From NCBI GenBank assembly GCA_963922205.1, contig CAWUHX010000009.1:2294001-2358000 (forward strand): a DNA stretch of 64,000 nt, written 5' to 3'. The notes below the pieces were generated by a model, which saw only the letters and a list, made by a program, of their open reading frames with translations, ran no database searches and was not told the origin of the DNA. Shown piece by piece: positions 36,501 to 45,375 of this stretch. The position numbers and the translations under genes were made by a program. Each line of letters begins with the position of its first letter. Position 1 is the stretch's first letter. The DNA comes from Romanomermis culicivorax. Taxonomy: Eukaryota > Nematoda > Enoplea > Mermithida > Mermithidae.

Positions 36501-37422
36501 CGTGGAGCGCAACATTTTCTACGCCCTATTAATTTAACACATTAACACTAAAAATTCCTGTGAATTTCACTTTTTTTCTAGTCGCCTGAAAAAACATAAC
36601 CATTTTCACTTCTAGGACTAATTAGCGTATTTTCATCAATTACAAACACTGCTAGAAAAACTAGATTTAGTAGGATTTTCTCTTTTTCGTTGCGCCGCTC
36701 CCGCCAGCCAGTTCAACAAACTTTAGGTGAGAAAAATTTCGCTGGAATGTTACAGGGAAAAAACATTTTGTCAAATTTTCGAGATCGGACTAGTTTTTGC
36801 TAGAAAGCTTTCTAATAAAATCAAAAATTTCTATACAGTAAACACGAGCTAAAAATTTTTTACCTGTTTTAAAATGTGGAATGTCTTTCGACAAGTAAAT
36901 ATTTATAACGAAAGAAGAAAGAGTCGAAAATGTAGCTGCTAGCCTAGTTTAAAAATTTTCAAACAAATGGAAAAAAATTAAAATTACCACAACGTAGTTG
37001 GCACCCGGGTGAACCATCTTGGGGTAGGGTTTCCGAATTTCCGTTGCTTTCAAAGCATGCTGTATATGCATATCCTGTATGATAGGCTTCTTGTCTGGAT
37101 CGGTAGAATTTTCATTTTTGTCGCCGCCGCCGTTTTGCTGTAGATGCGGCATCGGTACGGCCGAAATTTCGGCGCTACTCATCAAATTTGATCGATGCGG
37201 CACCGGATCGTGAGGATTAGCTTGCGGTACGTGATTGTTGCAATACACTTCCTGATCATCGATATTATTTCGATTGAGGCAATAAGATTTTAGTGTCAAT
37301 CTCGTGCCGCAAATGTAACATTTGAAACAGCCATGATGGAATAATGTGCCATCTTTCAACGGGCCGATACGGTCCGTCGGATAAACCGGACGTTTGCAGC
37401 GGAAACACAATTCTTTGACCAT
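30534..37422 (-). CDS. ltd-1: LIM and transglutaminase-like (KY/hillarin) domain protein, LTD-1 type
   Basis: Six coding exons: 36988-37422, 35808-35924, 35512-35745, 35248-35448, 34957-35183, 30534-31668. All have GT/AG sites with agreeing phases (0,0,0,0,2) and encode 782 aa. Residues 6-62 are a LIM zinc domain (CFRCKRPVYP...HHGCFKCYICG...YCNNH). Residues 146-262 are a charged coiled coil (QRERSMTADLVEKQSREMMD). Residues 263-329 are a Pro/Ser-rich linker (SPPPPLPPK). A KY/hillarin transglutaminase-like fold begins near 335 (FTDLIRALTYNTKGEVEVAR) and runs through LCSYAGLHCVVIKGFSKSAG to NWGARHLVN; two further C-terminal beta domains follow. The usual Cys and His positions read G-T-E-S-Y and R-N-T-W-N-A-V, suggesting loss of catalysis. 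In C. elegans this family is cytoskeletal and epidermal (from memory). The last intron is 3.3 kb and full of MITEs; an intron at 36 kb holds a TTAGGC-type array. An acceptor TTTTTACAG at about 37453 precedes the ATG. Confidence 0.92.
31880..32386. mobile_element. foldback element, CGGGATACCGA family, in ltd-1 intron
   Basis: The left arm from GTTGTGTATCGGTATACCGA (about 31882) repeats CAGTATCCCGAATGTAT-like units. The right arm to GGGATACCGGTACACAAC (about 32385) carries them inverted (ATTCGGGATACCGATAA). A short run of GCCTAA-type repeats sits in the centre near 32125-32178. No coding. Confidence 0.75.
32541..32884. mobile_element. palindromic MITE with AGCTGCAGCTTAA units, copy 2
   Basis: Terminal repeats CGGTTTCATGAAAGAAACTT / AAGTCTCTTTGATGAAACCG match the copy at 26934. 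The interior is made of the same AGCTGCAGCTTAA short palindromes. Lies in the last intron of ltd-1. Confidence 0.85.
32886..33122. mobile_element. MITE, TATAGTCTG family, copy 5
   Basis: Directly follows the previous MITE. Begins TCTGTTTTTCTTTAAATTC and ends CATTTTATAAAACTCATACTATA. The inner GTGGAAAGCAAGTACTATTTT and ATGTAAACGATTTTGA motifs identify the family. Confidence 0.65.
33125..34360. other. ltd-1: ltd-1 intron sequence without recognisable features
   Basis: AT-rich intron DNA with stops in all frames. I see no exon, RNA gene or clear repeat arm here. Confidence 0.4.
34365..34612. mobile_element. MITE, TATAGTCTG family, copy 6
   Basis: Starts TATAGTTTGTCTTTCTTGAA and ends TTATAAAAAACAGACTGTG. 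Contains GGAAAGCAAGTAGTATTTCAG and TAAACGATCTCGACGACAG. It lies about 345 bases from ltd-1 exon 5 on the intron side. Confidence 0.8.
36012..36222. repeat. interstitial telomere-like array, two sub-arrays
   Basis: Within ltd-1 intron 1. The left half (about 36020-36140) is (GCCTTA)n, roughly 20 units. The right half (about 36150-36215) is (GCCTAA)n, the nematode telomere repeat read on its C-rich strand, roughly 10 units with a few ACGCCT variants. An AAGCTTAAGCCT motif flanks both halves. Confidence 0.9.
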
Positions 37423-37542
37423 GATTATATAGTAGCTTAAAAGAGACTGGTCCTGTAAAAACTAAAAAAGCAACAAACGAACTTTTATTTATAAATGTAG
37501 CTACGATGCAACTCAAAACACTTCTGCATGCGGTGTTTCCAA

Positions 37543-37582
37543 TGCTCCAAGCCTAAGCCTAAGCCTAAGCCTGAGCCTGTGC
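37543..37582. repeat. short TTAGGC-type array
   Basis: Five or so GCCTAA/GCCTGA units. Lies just upstream of the ltd-1 start, so it is in or near its promoter. Confidence 0.7.
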
Positions 37583-38039
37583 ATAATAAAGATAATATGA
37601 AAGGACCCAATCAGCTACTCGCTAAATCACTTAAATATTGGGCAATTGTTTGGTCTGCCCCAATCTCAACAAACGATCAATTGCTTTCGTTGTAGTGAAC
37701 TGCAGATGATGCGATAACTCTCTGAGCTCAGGTAACTTCCAATCACCGGGTAATAACGAGAAATCAGGCCGAGAATTGAATCGTAAATGTAGACTTGCAC
37801 GCGGGGTGGTACTCCAGAAGTCCGGGTCCTAACTTACATTCGATCTGCTGTGAAAACTGTAAATAATGTTCAGGCGAGGAACATTGTAGCCTCCACAAAA
37901 AATACAAATCAATAAAAATATAAATTGTTCGCTGCGAGAACCGTAAATGAAGCATAAGCCTGTAAAATAGAGGCTAGTTTTTAAAAAATTATGCCGTAAC
38001 AGCACGTTCCACATCAGAAACTGATTCACAGCAAATTCC

Positions 38040-38960
38040 TTTCAAGCGTTTTTTCAACTTTGGGAGCAAGAAAAAGTCTTATGTGGACCGTAGGTTGGAT
38101 GAGCAAGCCATTCCCAATTAAATTCTCGAAGGACAGCTTTCACAATCTTGCATGAATGAGCTGGTGCATTTTCATAATGAAACAAGATTCGACGATGCAA
38201 CTTTCTAGGTCGTTTTTTGACCAAACCAGAGCGTAACTTTCGGAACAGTTCTTCTTAATAGCTTCCTGTTACTGTCCTCTGACCCTCGGGAAAGTCAACC
38301 AGAATAACCCCGTCTGGATCCCAAAAAATTGTGGCCATGACCTTCTTGGTTGACCTTTCGGCCTTGAATTTGATTGGGCCACTTGATCCAGACGGGAGCC
38401 ATTGTTTGGACTGTTGTTTAGATTTAGGATCGGGATCGTATGGGTAAATCCAGGTTTCATCGCCAGTTACAATTCGTGAATAAAACTTGGTTTCATCTAC
38501 ATTGATTCGGTTCAAAAAGTCAATGGACTGATTCAGTCTTATTGTGCTATGAATGGGTCCTAACACTTTTGGTACCAAACGAGCTGAAAGTTGCTAAATC
38601 CCAGCTGACCAATCAGAATTCTTTGGACTGAGATGTATGGAAGGTTAACTTCTTTGGCTATCGTCTGAATGGATGCCCGACGATCACAGCTCGGACAGCA
38701 TTGAGGTTTTCGTCATTGACTGCAGTTGCCGGGCGACCAGTCTGATCCTCATCATCAATTTCTTCCTGACCGGCATTAAATTTATTGATCCAACAAAATG
38801 ATGTGGCTCTGAAAGGGGCCTTGTCCCTGCGAAGCTTCATTGATGGCGGTTGAATTCCAGCCAAGTTTCACTAAAAACTTGATGTTGGCCCGAACTTCAA
38901 ATTTGGAATTTTCCGTCGTTCAAAAAGCGGGCTTTCGAAAACACGAAGCTGATATTGCTA
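38040..38960 (-). pseudogene. decayed mariner-type transposase
   Basis: Two frames on this strand give mariner pieces. The N-terminal region (38658-38900) reads RANIKFLVKLGWN then, after a frameshift, WINKFNAGQEEIDDEDQTGR and ATAVNDENLNAVRAV. The catalytic region (38150-38578) has VTGDETWIYPYDPDPKSK, including the first acidic residue, and ILFHYENAPAHS, where the usual second Asp is Glu. The third catalytic motif (normally in an HPPYSPDL-type context) has degenerated to LAHPTYGPHKTFSC. An in-frame stop follows RTVTGSY, and 5' and 3' parts are in different frames. It is a dead copy; I could not fix its inverted ends. Confidence 0.85.
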
Positions 38961-39299
38961 TAGCATTTCTCCACACATGTCGAAAATCGATCGAAAAAAA
39001 TATTGACTTTAAATTAGAATAGTTTCTTGGATAAATCGGCGTCGCTGATTACGAATATGATATGAGAAATTTTATAAGAGCGAGTCTTTACGTGATTTTC
39101 CAATAAAAATAATTTCAAAGTTTAATCAAAATTTATTCTTGAACAATTTAGTCACATTTTTATCAGACTAAGGGGAACTGACGAGCTATTTCAGCAAACA
39201 CATCATTGAATAACGTATCAGTGTACATATTCCTCCACCAGTACTCAGCAAGGTGGCCCGGCAAAAGGTTTGGCGACGTGCTGTGCATCGATCGAACTG

Positions 39300-39378
39300 A
39301 CTTTGGCTCAGACTTAGGCTTAGGCTTAAGCTTAGGCTTGGGCTCATAGGTTCAGGCGTAGGCTTAGTCTTGGGGTTA
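39300..39378. repeat. degenerate TTAGGC array in reverse orientation
   Basis: Units read CTTAGGCTTAGGCTTAAGCTTAGGC, i.e. the G-rich telomere strand on this strand, opposite to the 59.8 kb array, with several substitutions. Confidence 0.75.
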
Positions 39379-39379
39379 A

Positions 39380-40740
39380 ACCCAAAATTTTTTTCAATCG
39401 ATTCTTGACCCTTGTGAAGACATTCTATACTAATACCCGCGGAAGCCCATCAAAGAAAATTGGCCTAGAAAAATGAAACTTAAGCAGTCTGTAAACAAGA
39501 CGTTACTTTACAAAACAAAAAAAAATTAAGTCGTAATCTTCATTATTGAAAAAATGATAGATACAGTCTCAAAACTTCCGGATATACCCATATTGCACAA
39601 CACGCGTCAAATACAAGGAAAGAAATGGAAGAGCTAATTTTAGATGAAAATCAATAAATGAATCGAGCTATAGTTCTAGCTACAACAAAGCAAAATATTC
39701 CAGAAATGAAAAATTTTAACATTGGAAGAAAAAGTAAATACAGGCGAGAGAAGGGACTGGCCGGATTGGTTTCTAGCGCCACACTGTACATAATATAATA
39801 AATAACCTTTAAAATACTAAATAACATGTAGGTTCTGCGTGCCTGCGTGTGTGCCGCGTACAATAGGAAAGATTTTTCTTTTTGATGACAGCCTATATAC
39901 TGTAGTAGAAGTACAGTTTCTTGATGGATGCAAAGGCAGGTACGCCAGCCGCCTCTTTTCTCCGACCTAGAAAAACTGGCCGACCGGAGGTGGATAATTA
40001 GTAGCGAATGCAATTAAGAAAAGAATTGCCGGTTTTTTCATCATTCTACAATGAGTAAAATCTTGAAAAATGGTAATTTTTCAATTGGGGTATGATTAAG
40101 AAACTTAATAAATTCTCAACTCGAGTCAAATTCAGTCACATTATTTTAAAATAGCTTAAAAGAAGAAAGTTTTTCTCTCGCTGGTTTTCTCTCTCTGGAA
40201 ATTCAAAAAATGAAAGTGACTGGACGAAGAAACTCTATAATTCAAAGTATGGTAGATTGAAAACTAGAAATTTTCTAGCGCACCGCACACGTACAACAAT
40301 AGAAAAGTTTCGATATTTTGGTCTAAAAATACGACCCAGAAAGTTTTATAATCATGGTTCTTAACGAAAAGATGGAAACTTTCGTGACTCAGTGGTGTGC
40401 GCATTTTTTCTTCATTTCTTTCCTCATTTTCGTTGGACCAGGAGAAAAATATATTAAGGCCCACTTAAATTAGAGCCTCGTTATTATGATTAACTATGTA
40501 TAAATAAGTACAAAAACTGGAGAACAGACAAAATATAAACTATGGCCGGAACGGGGCAACATTGTTGTTGTTGTTAACTTCATGGTTATTAGTGTATGCT
40601 GCTGTATTCGCCTGCTCACGAAGGTCCCCAAGGTCGAAATTTGTTGTTTGTTGATCGAAAAATTACGTGGAACACCAAGGTCAATCAATTGGAAGGAGTA
40701 TTATGGATTGTGAATCTGTGATAGAATGTTGAAAACCCTG
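39380..40740. other. no feature seen
   Basis: AT-rich intergenic DNA upstream of ltd-1. Open frames are short, unspliced and of non-protein composition. Confidence 0.4.
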
Positions 40741-40742
40741 GA

Positions 40743-40965
40743 GCCGGTATTACTATTGGGATTTGAGCTGGAGCTTAAAATGCAACCTAAGACTCTACAA
40801 CGTTATTACATATAAAATAAGTTAAACACCAGCTAAGCACCAGCTTGGCCGGTATTACTAAAAATTGTCAAGCTGCAGCTAAGCAAGCGACTTAAGATTG
40901 AAACTTAAGTCTCGGACTTAAGTTTGTTTGACCGTTAGCTTAAGCCACTAAACGTGAAAAAGTTA
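40743..40965. mobile_element. fragment of AGCT-rich palindromic repeat
   Basis: Begins CCGGTATTACTA and contains GAGCTGGAGCTTAAAATG, CACCAGCTAAGCACCAGCTT and GCTGCAGCTAAGC. Related to the arms near 41.70-41.83 and 43.17-43.28 kb, which also end in AGTAATACC. Confidence 0.5.
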
Positions 40966-41366
40966 AGACTGTGGGTAGCTGTCGTAAGTTCGTATTTTAT
41001 AATGTTATACGACAATAGCTGTTCGTTTGATTTTATTGCTTCATGAAGAAGAACGTCAATATAGAATTCGTAGAAACCTCATTTTTCGTGAATTTCAATT
41101 TCATTTTTCGTTTTCATTAAGAAGGTCAGCAAGAGCATCGATAAATGAATAAATTAACAAAGTTTCGACGACAAAATTGACTACCACCACTCAAGATGAC
41201 AAAAAGCAAGGACAAGGGCAAAAATAGTGACAACCAAAAAGATGACGACAATATAGTTGCAAAACTTTTCCTAGAATGTCGATAATGACTAATCGCTTTA
41301 TTTATGCATATTTATGCATACATATCCATGTTAGTATTTTTAAATATGTTCAATGCAAATCGATAC

Positions 41367-41611
41367 TATATCCTGTTTTTCATAAAATGCCTCCAAATAA
41401 TGAATCTGGAAAGCAAGTTTTATTTTATATTTTCAGCATTTTCTGCCTACCGTACGTCATATTGAAGTGAAATTTTGTGACGACACTCAACTCTTAGAAA
41501 TTTATTCGGTGAAAAAATGTACAGTAGAATTTTCATGTGCAGGATTTTCAAGTCACCTAATATTTGTGTCATTTTTTCATTTTAGTAGCATTTTATAAAA
41601 AACAGACTATG
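41367..41611. mobile_element. MITE, TATAGTCTG family, copy 7
   Basis: Starts TATATCCTGTTTTTCATAAA and ends TTATAAAAAACAGACTATG, with the shared GGAAAGCAAGTTTTATTTTA motif. Confidence 0.75.
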
Positions 41612-41693
41612 GGAACTACTGTCGGGTTATACACACAGAAGCGAATAAATATCGTAGAAACATAATGAACTAATAAACATCGAGGAGGCATAA

Positions 41694-43282
41694 AACATGC
41701 TGACTCAAAAACTTAAGCTTATTAAGTTTATTTTGCTAAGCTGTAGCTTGACTTCCAACGCAAAGCTTATGAAAAAGGTTAAGCTGGAGCCTAAACATGT
41801 GCTTAGCAACAGCTTAGCTGAGCTGCAGCTTAAAGGCCCTGTCATCGGCGCCGCGCGGCGCCGCTTTTTCTACTCATACTAACAGGCGGTACCGCGCGCC
41901 GCCGCTTTTTTACTTCCGGATTTCGCTCTCTGAATAAAAATTTTCCCGAAAAATTTGCAAGCACTGTTCTTTTTTTATCGTTTTTGGAAGGGTTAATTGC
42001 ACTTGGCTTATTGCCTAAGACAACATCAGGCCGTGGAAACGTGTTTACACCTACTTTGCATATTGATAATTCTTCCACATTCGTTTCTCCATTATAAATT
42101 GTGTTATCACAACAGAGCCTATAGTCTCTTTTTCTGGAAATGCTTGTGAATAAAAAAATGGAAAGCAAGTATCATTTTATATTTCTGAAATTTACAGTCT
42201 GCTCAACTGATCCTCCTGATTTTTTACGCCAAAAATCCTGCAGCGAACGGCTTGTGTAAACGACTTTGAGGGCGGTACATTTTTTTGTCCATTTTCAATT
42301 TACAAACATTTTAAATTAGCCAACTATACGTATTTCCAATCCTCCTGAAAATCTATCTCTGAAAGCGTCATTAAGAATACCTCTGGGATAAAATTACAGG
42401 AAAAACTTCACTGGGAAAATTTCTGAGTGCATGGCCAAAACTTGTCAATTATGGATTTTTCGGAAGGTAGGATGATTTTTTTCCGAATGTAGCATACATG
42501 CACGTGGAGGGAGGTTTGGGGCTATTGACCCCCCAGCAGATCTGACCGCCCTTGCAATGATTGAGAAGATGACGAAGGAAAAAATGATCAAGAAAGATGA
42601 GAAAATCATCAAGAATGAAAATGATACAGTAGTGAAACGATCTCTCCAAACGAAGCATACTTGATTCAATGAAGTAGCGTTAAAACTTTAAAAAATGCTA
42701 TCCAAGCAAATAATTTCACATATTTGGCTAATATAGGTTGAAAAACATGCTGCTTGCACTGGCTGAGTCCCCACAGAATTTCTATGTTGTCAATGTATTA
42801 TTAAGAGGCATGATAAAATAATACTTGAAAAGTGTCATAATTTACAAGTCATGTAAATAATATGATTGAACTGCATGTACAGATGTTATAGTATGCATCA
42901 ATATGTTATAGCAGCAATATATTACAGCTTTATAACACATGAGTTGTTCGAAAATTTCGTTTGAGTTGAACTTTGAAAGCTGCGCCGCAAAAATCAGAAA
43001 AATTTATTCATACTTCCCAGCCGGCACCGGCAGGCGCAGCGCGGTGCCGCTTTTAGTATGAATAGGACAACTGGCGCCGCGCGGCGCCGCTCATTTCCGC
43101 GCGGTACCTCGCGGCGAAGTTTGACAGGGCCTTTGAGGTGTAGTCCAAAAACTTTCCACACAAAAGATATAAAAATGTAGTTGAGCTGCAGCTTAACTCG
43201 TCTTTCTTGCTCAGCACCAGCTCAAATTTTAGTGATACTGACTTAAGCTCCAGCTTAAACTTAACTAACTTAGTAATACCCG
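41694..43282. mobile_element. nested inverted-repeat elements with GGCGCCGCGCGGCGCC arms
   Basis: The outer element has arms of AGCTGCAGCTTAA-type sequence (41700-41832 and 43150-43282). Inserted in it is an inner element, about 41832-43130, bounded by GGCCCTGTCA / TGACAGGGCC. Each inner arm contains the perfect GC palindrome GGCGCCGCGCGGCGCC and a TTTTTAGTATGA/TCATACTAA-like tract. The inner element in turn contains a decayed TATAGTCTG MITE (42120-42327). No ORF is protein-like. Confidence 0.65.
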
Positions 43283-43403
43283 CCACTGTTCTGCGTTTGG
43301 AATTAGCTTGAAAAACATGATTAATACGAGCTATACCCTATAAATGCTCTAGGAGTCACAGAGATTAGCAATTTTTTCGTTAATAACACTGTCCATGAGG
43401 ATT

Positions 43404-44312
43404 GTGTCTCACTTTGGCGCCCGTCTCAATTTGGCGCCCGTCCTACTTTCACGCATTGTATGTCCTAATAAACAAGCGATGTACAAATTTTACGCGCAGT
43501 TTTTCATTCAATAAAAACACTTTTCATAAAACTAAAATGGCTGATTTCGAGAAAGCCCGCTTTATCCTGTCTTTGCATGGTCAAATGTCAACGGTGGTTT
43601 GTGAAAGTAGAGTTAATCCGGATCATTTCCATTTGCTCAAAAAGAAAAAAGTGAAACGATTAGCCATCGGTAGTGAAGTCATGCACTTCGAATGTCTTTC
43701 TTGCAACAGTCATAGGAATCCCATGGGTCGTACTACAGTTCATGAAGGCAGGGTGCAATCAAATCCGGATCATGGTCACAATCCACTTTGCGTGCCTCTT
43801 ACCCTATCCGAAGTTGAAGCTAAGCATATCAAACGTGAAACGATTTTTTATTTTTTTTCAAATTTTTCACCAATTTTTATTACTATGCGAACTTTGTGTG
43901 AAATACTTCAAATCACAATGTTATCAGGGAGAATTAGCAATTTACAAAATGCAATCTAAAAATGGCCTTCGTATATTTTTGAGGAAACAGGATTTGACAA
44001 TTTTGAGGAATAGGGACTTTCGAGAAAAAGCTTTGAAGCATTCTTCGCGGAAAGAGGAATTTCAGGGTAACAGGACCTTCGGGAAATGGGGATTCACCCC
44101 TAATAAATGGTCAGCATGAATGCCGAAAAGCAGACTATGATAGGGTGCCAATGTGAGGTGGGGCCAAAGTGAGACAGGCGCTAAAGTGAGACGGGCGCTA
44201 AAGTGATACAACAGTCTCACTTTGGCGCCTACAACGTTGGACGCCAAAGTGAGACAAGCGCCAAAGTGAGATGGGCGCCAAAGTGAGACGGGCGCCAAAG
44301 CGAGATTGTACC
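43404..44312. mobile_element. foldback element, GTGAGACGGGCGCCAAA family, carrying a FLYWCH-like gene
   Basis: The left arm (43404-43445) reads TGTCTCACTTTGGCGCCCGT plus a second unit. The right arm (44146-44312) is a longer series of inverted units GTGAGACGGGCGCCAAA with variants (GCTAAA, AAGC). The unit period is about 17 bases. The interior holds the ORF described next. A second copy (62636-62929) shares the arm and the adjoining 110-120 bases (CATAGTCTGCTTTTGGGCAT..., AAAGCTT). The arms resemble those of Mutator-like or foldback elements. Confidence 0.75.
43537..43959 (+). CDS. FLYWCH-like zinc-finger protein inside foldback element
   Basis: The ATG at 43537 (AAAATGG context) opens a 140-aa frame beginning MADFEKARFILSLHGQM. 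Residues 10-100 have the order seen in FLYWCH zinc fingers: a basic beta region, then FECLSCNSH with two Cys, a GRTTVHEGR strand, and a closing PDHGHNP His pair. The aromatic W of the family name is Phe here. The tail (from IFYFFSNF) looks non-conserved. FLYWCH domains occur in nematode transcription factors and in Mutator-type transposases, so this may be a captured domain or a transposase remnant. Arms of the element lie 90 bases upstream and 190 downstream. No transposase catalytic domain is visible. Confidence 0.55.
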   Translation: MADFEKARFILSLHGQMSTVVCESRVNPDHFHLLKKKKVKRLAIGSEVMHFECLSCNSHRNPMGRTTVHEGRVQSNPDHGHNPLCVPLTLSEVEAKHIKRETIFYFFSNFSPIFITMRTLCEILQITMLSGRISNLQNAI

Positions 44313-45370
44313 GCCCGCGAGAAAAGGCGCATAATATGTGGATGAAGCCTCGACTTCTGAGTTAAAAATAGAAAAAAATTCAACTAATAAATTCAGTAAA
44401 ACAGCTATACGTTCAAAAAGTTGGCTCAGTTTTTTTATATATTGGTATTCACTGATTTTTTCACATAAGATTTTACAGATTTGTAGCATCCATTTTTTGT
44501 CGACCAATAAGGAGAAACTGATACCATAGGATAGGAATCTCAAAAGAGTGACTCTGAGCTAAAAATGGTCGAACCTTTCTTCTCATGCCACTTTTCCGCT
44601 TTATTTTTTTCTTCTTTTTCTACGTTTCTTTCTTTATTATTTCTTTTTTGCTATGCTTGATCTCTTACACTTTTGTTTACTTTATGCTTTATTCTATCTC
44701 TTTAATCGTTTCTTCTTTCTTTTATCATCTTTGTTTATCCCAAAAGATTATTTCCATCAGGGTAAAGCGACAATCAGGGTATTTCAGGTTGGGAAAACAC
44801 AGTCGTTAGAAATAAAGCAGAAAAACGTAAAAAAAGGAAAATGTAAAAGTAAAAAGAGAAGACGGAAAAAAGAAAATCGCATGAAAGATTTCCTCGTGTT
44901 GTAGTTCATGGGAATCACTGGTTTGATTGAGAATGACTCTTTTTGTGTCTTATTTTTGCCTATGCTCTTGAGTTTCACTGTTTAGGAATGAACTTTGAAA
45001 CACTTTTTGCAACAGCATGGCAAAAATGATACATCTCAAAAAATGCTGCAAGGAAGCCATCGTTTAATTGTTTTGACATAAATGGCATTAAATTCAGCAT
45101 AAATGAAATCGGAAATTGCAGAGCTTAAACATTAGCATATACATTAATTTCTTTCAAATTACATAAAGACAAATGAGTCTTTCGCTCTTATCAGACCTTT
45201 ACGCTATTAGACTCATTCACTGCTATGGGCTGTTTGCGCTTTTGAACCCAAACCTTTGAATCTGCAAGGCAATGATTCTATTTTTAAAAGTTAACAACGG
45301 TTTCCGCTATATTTACTCAAAAATCGCAAATCAATAGTTTTCCAATGCACAGTCGATGGTCAATTTTATT
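44313..45370. other. no gene; pyrimidine-rich tract and filler
   Basis: 44580-44760 is a TTTCTTTT-rich tract followed by an A/G-rich complement to about 44880. Together they could fold back and probably represent another repeat core. The rest shows no feature. Confidence 0.4.
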
Positions 45371-45375
45371 TTATA

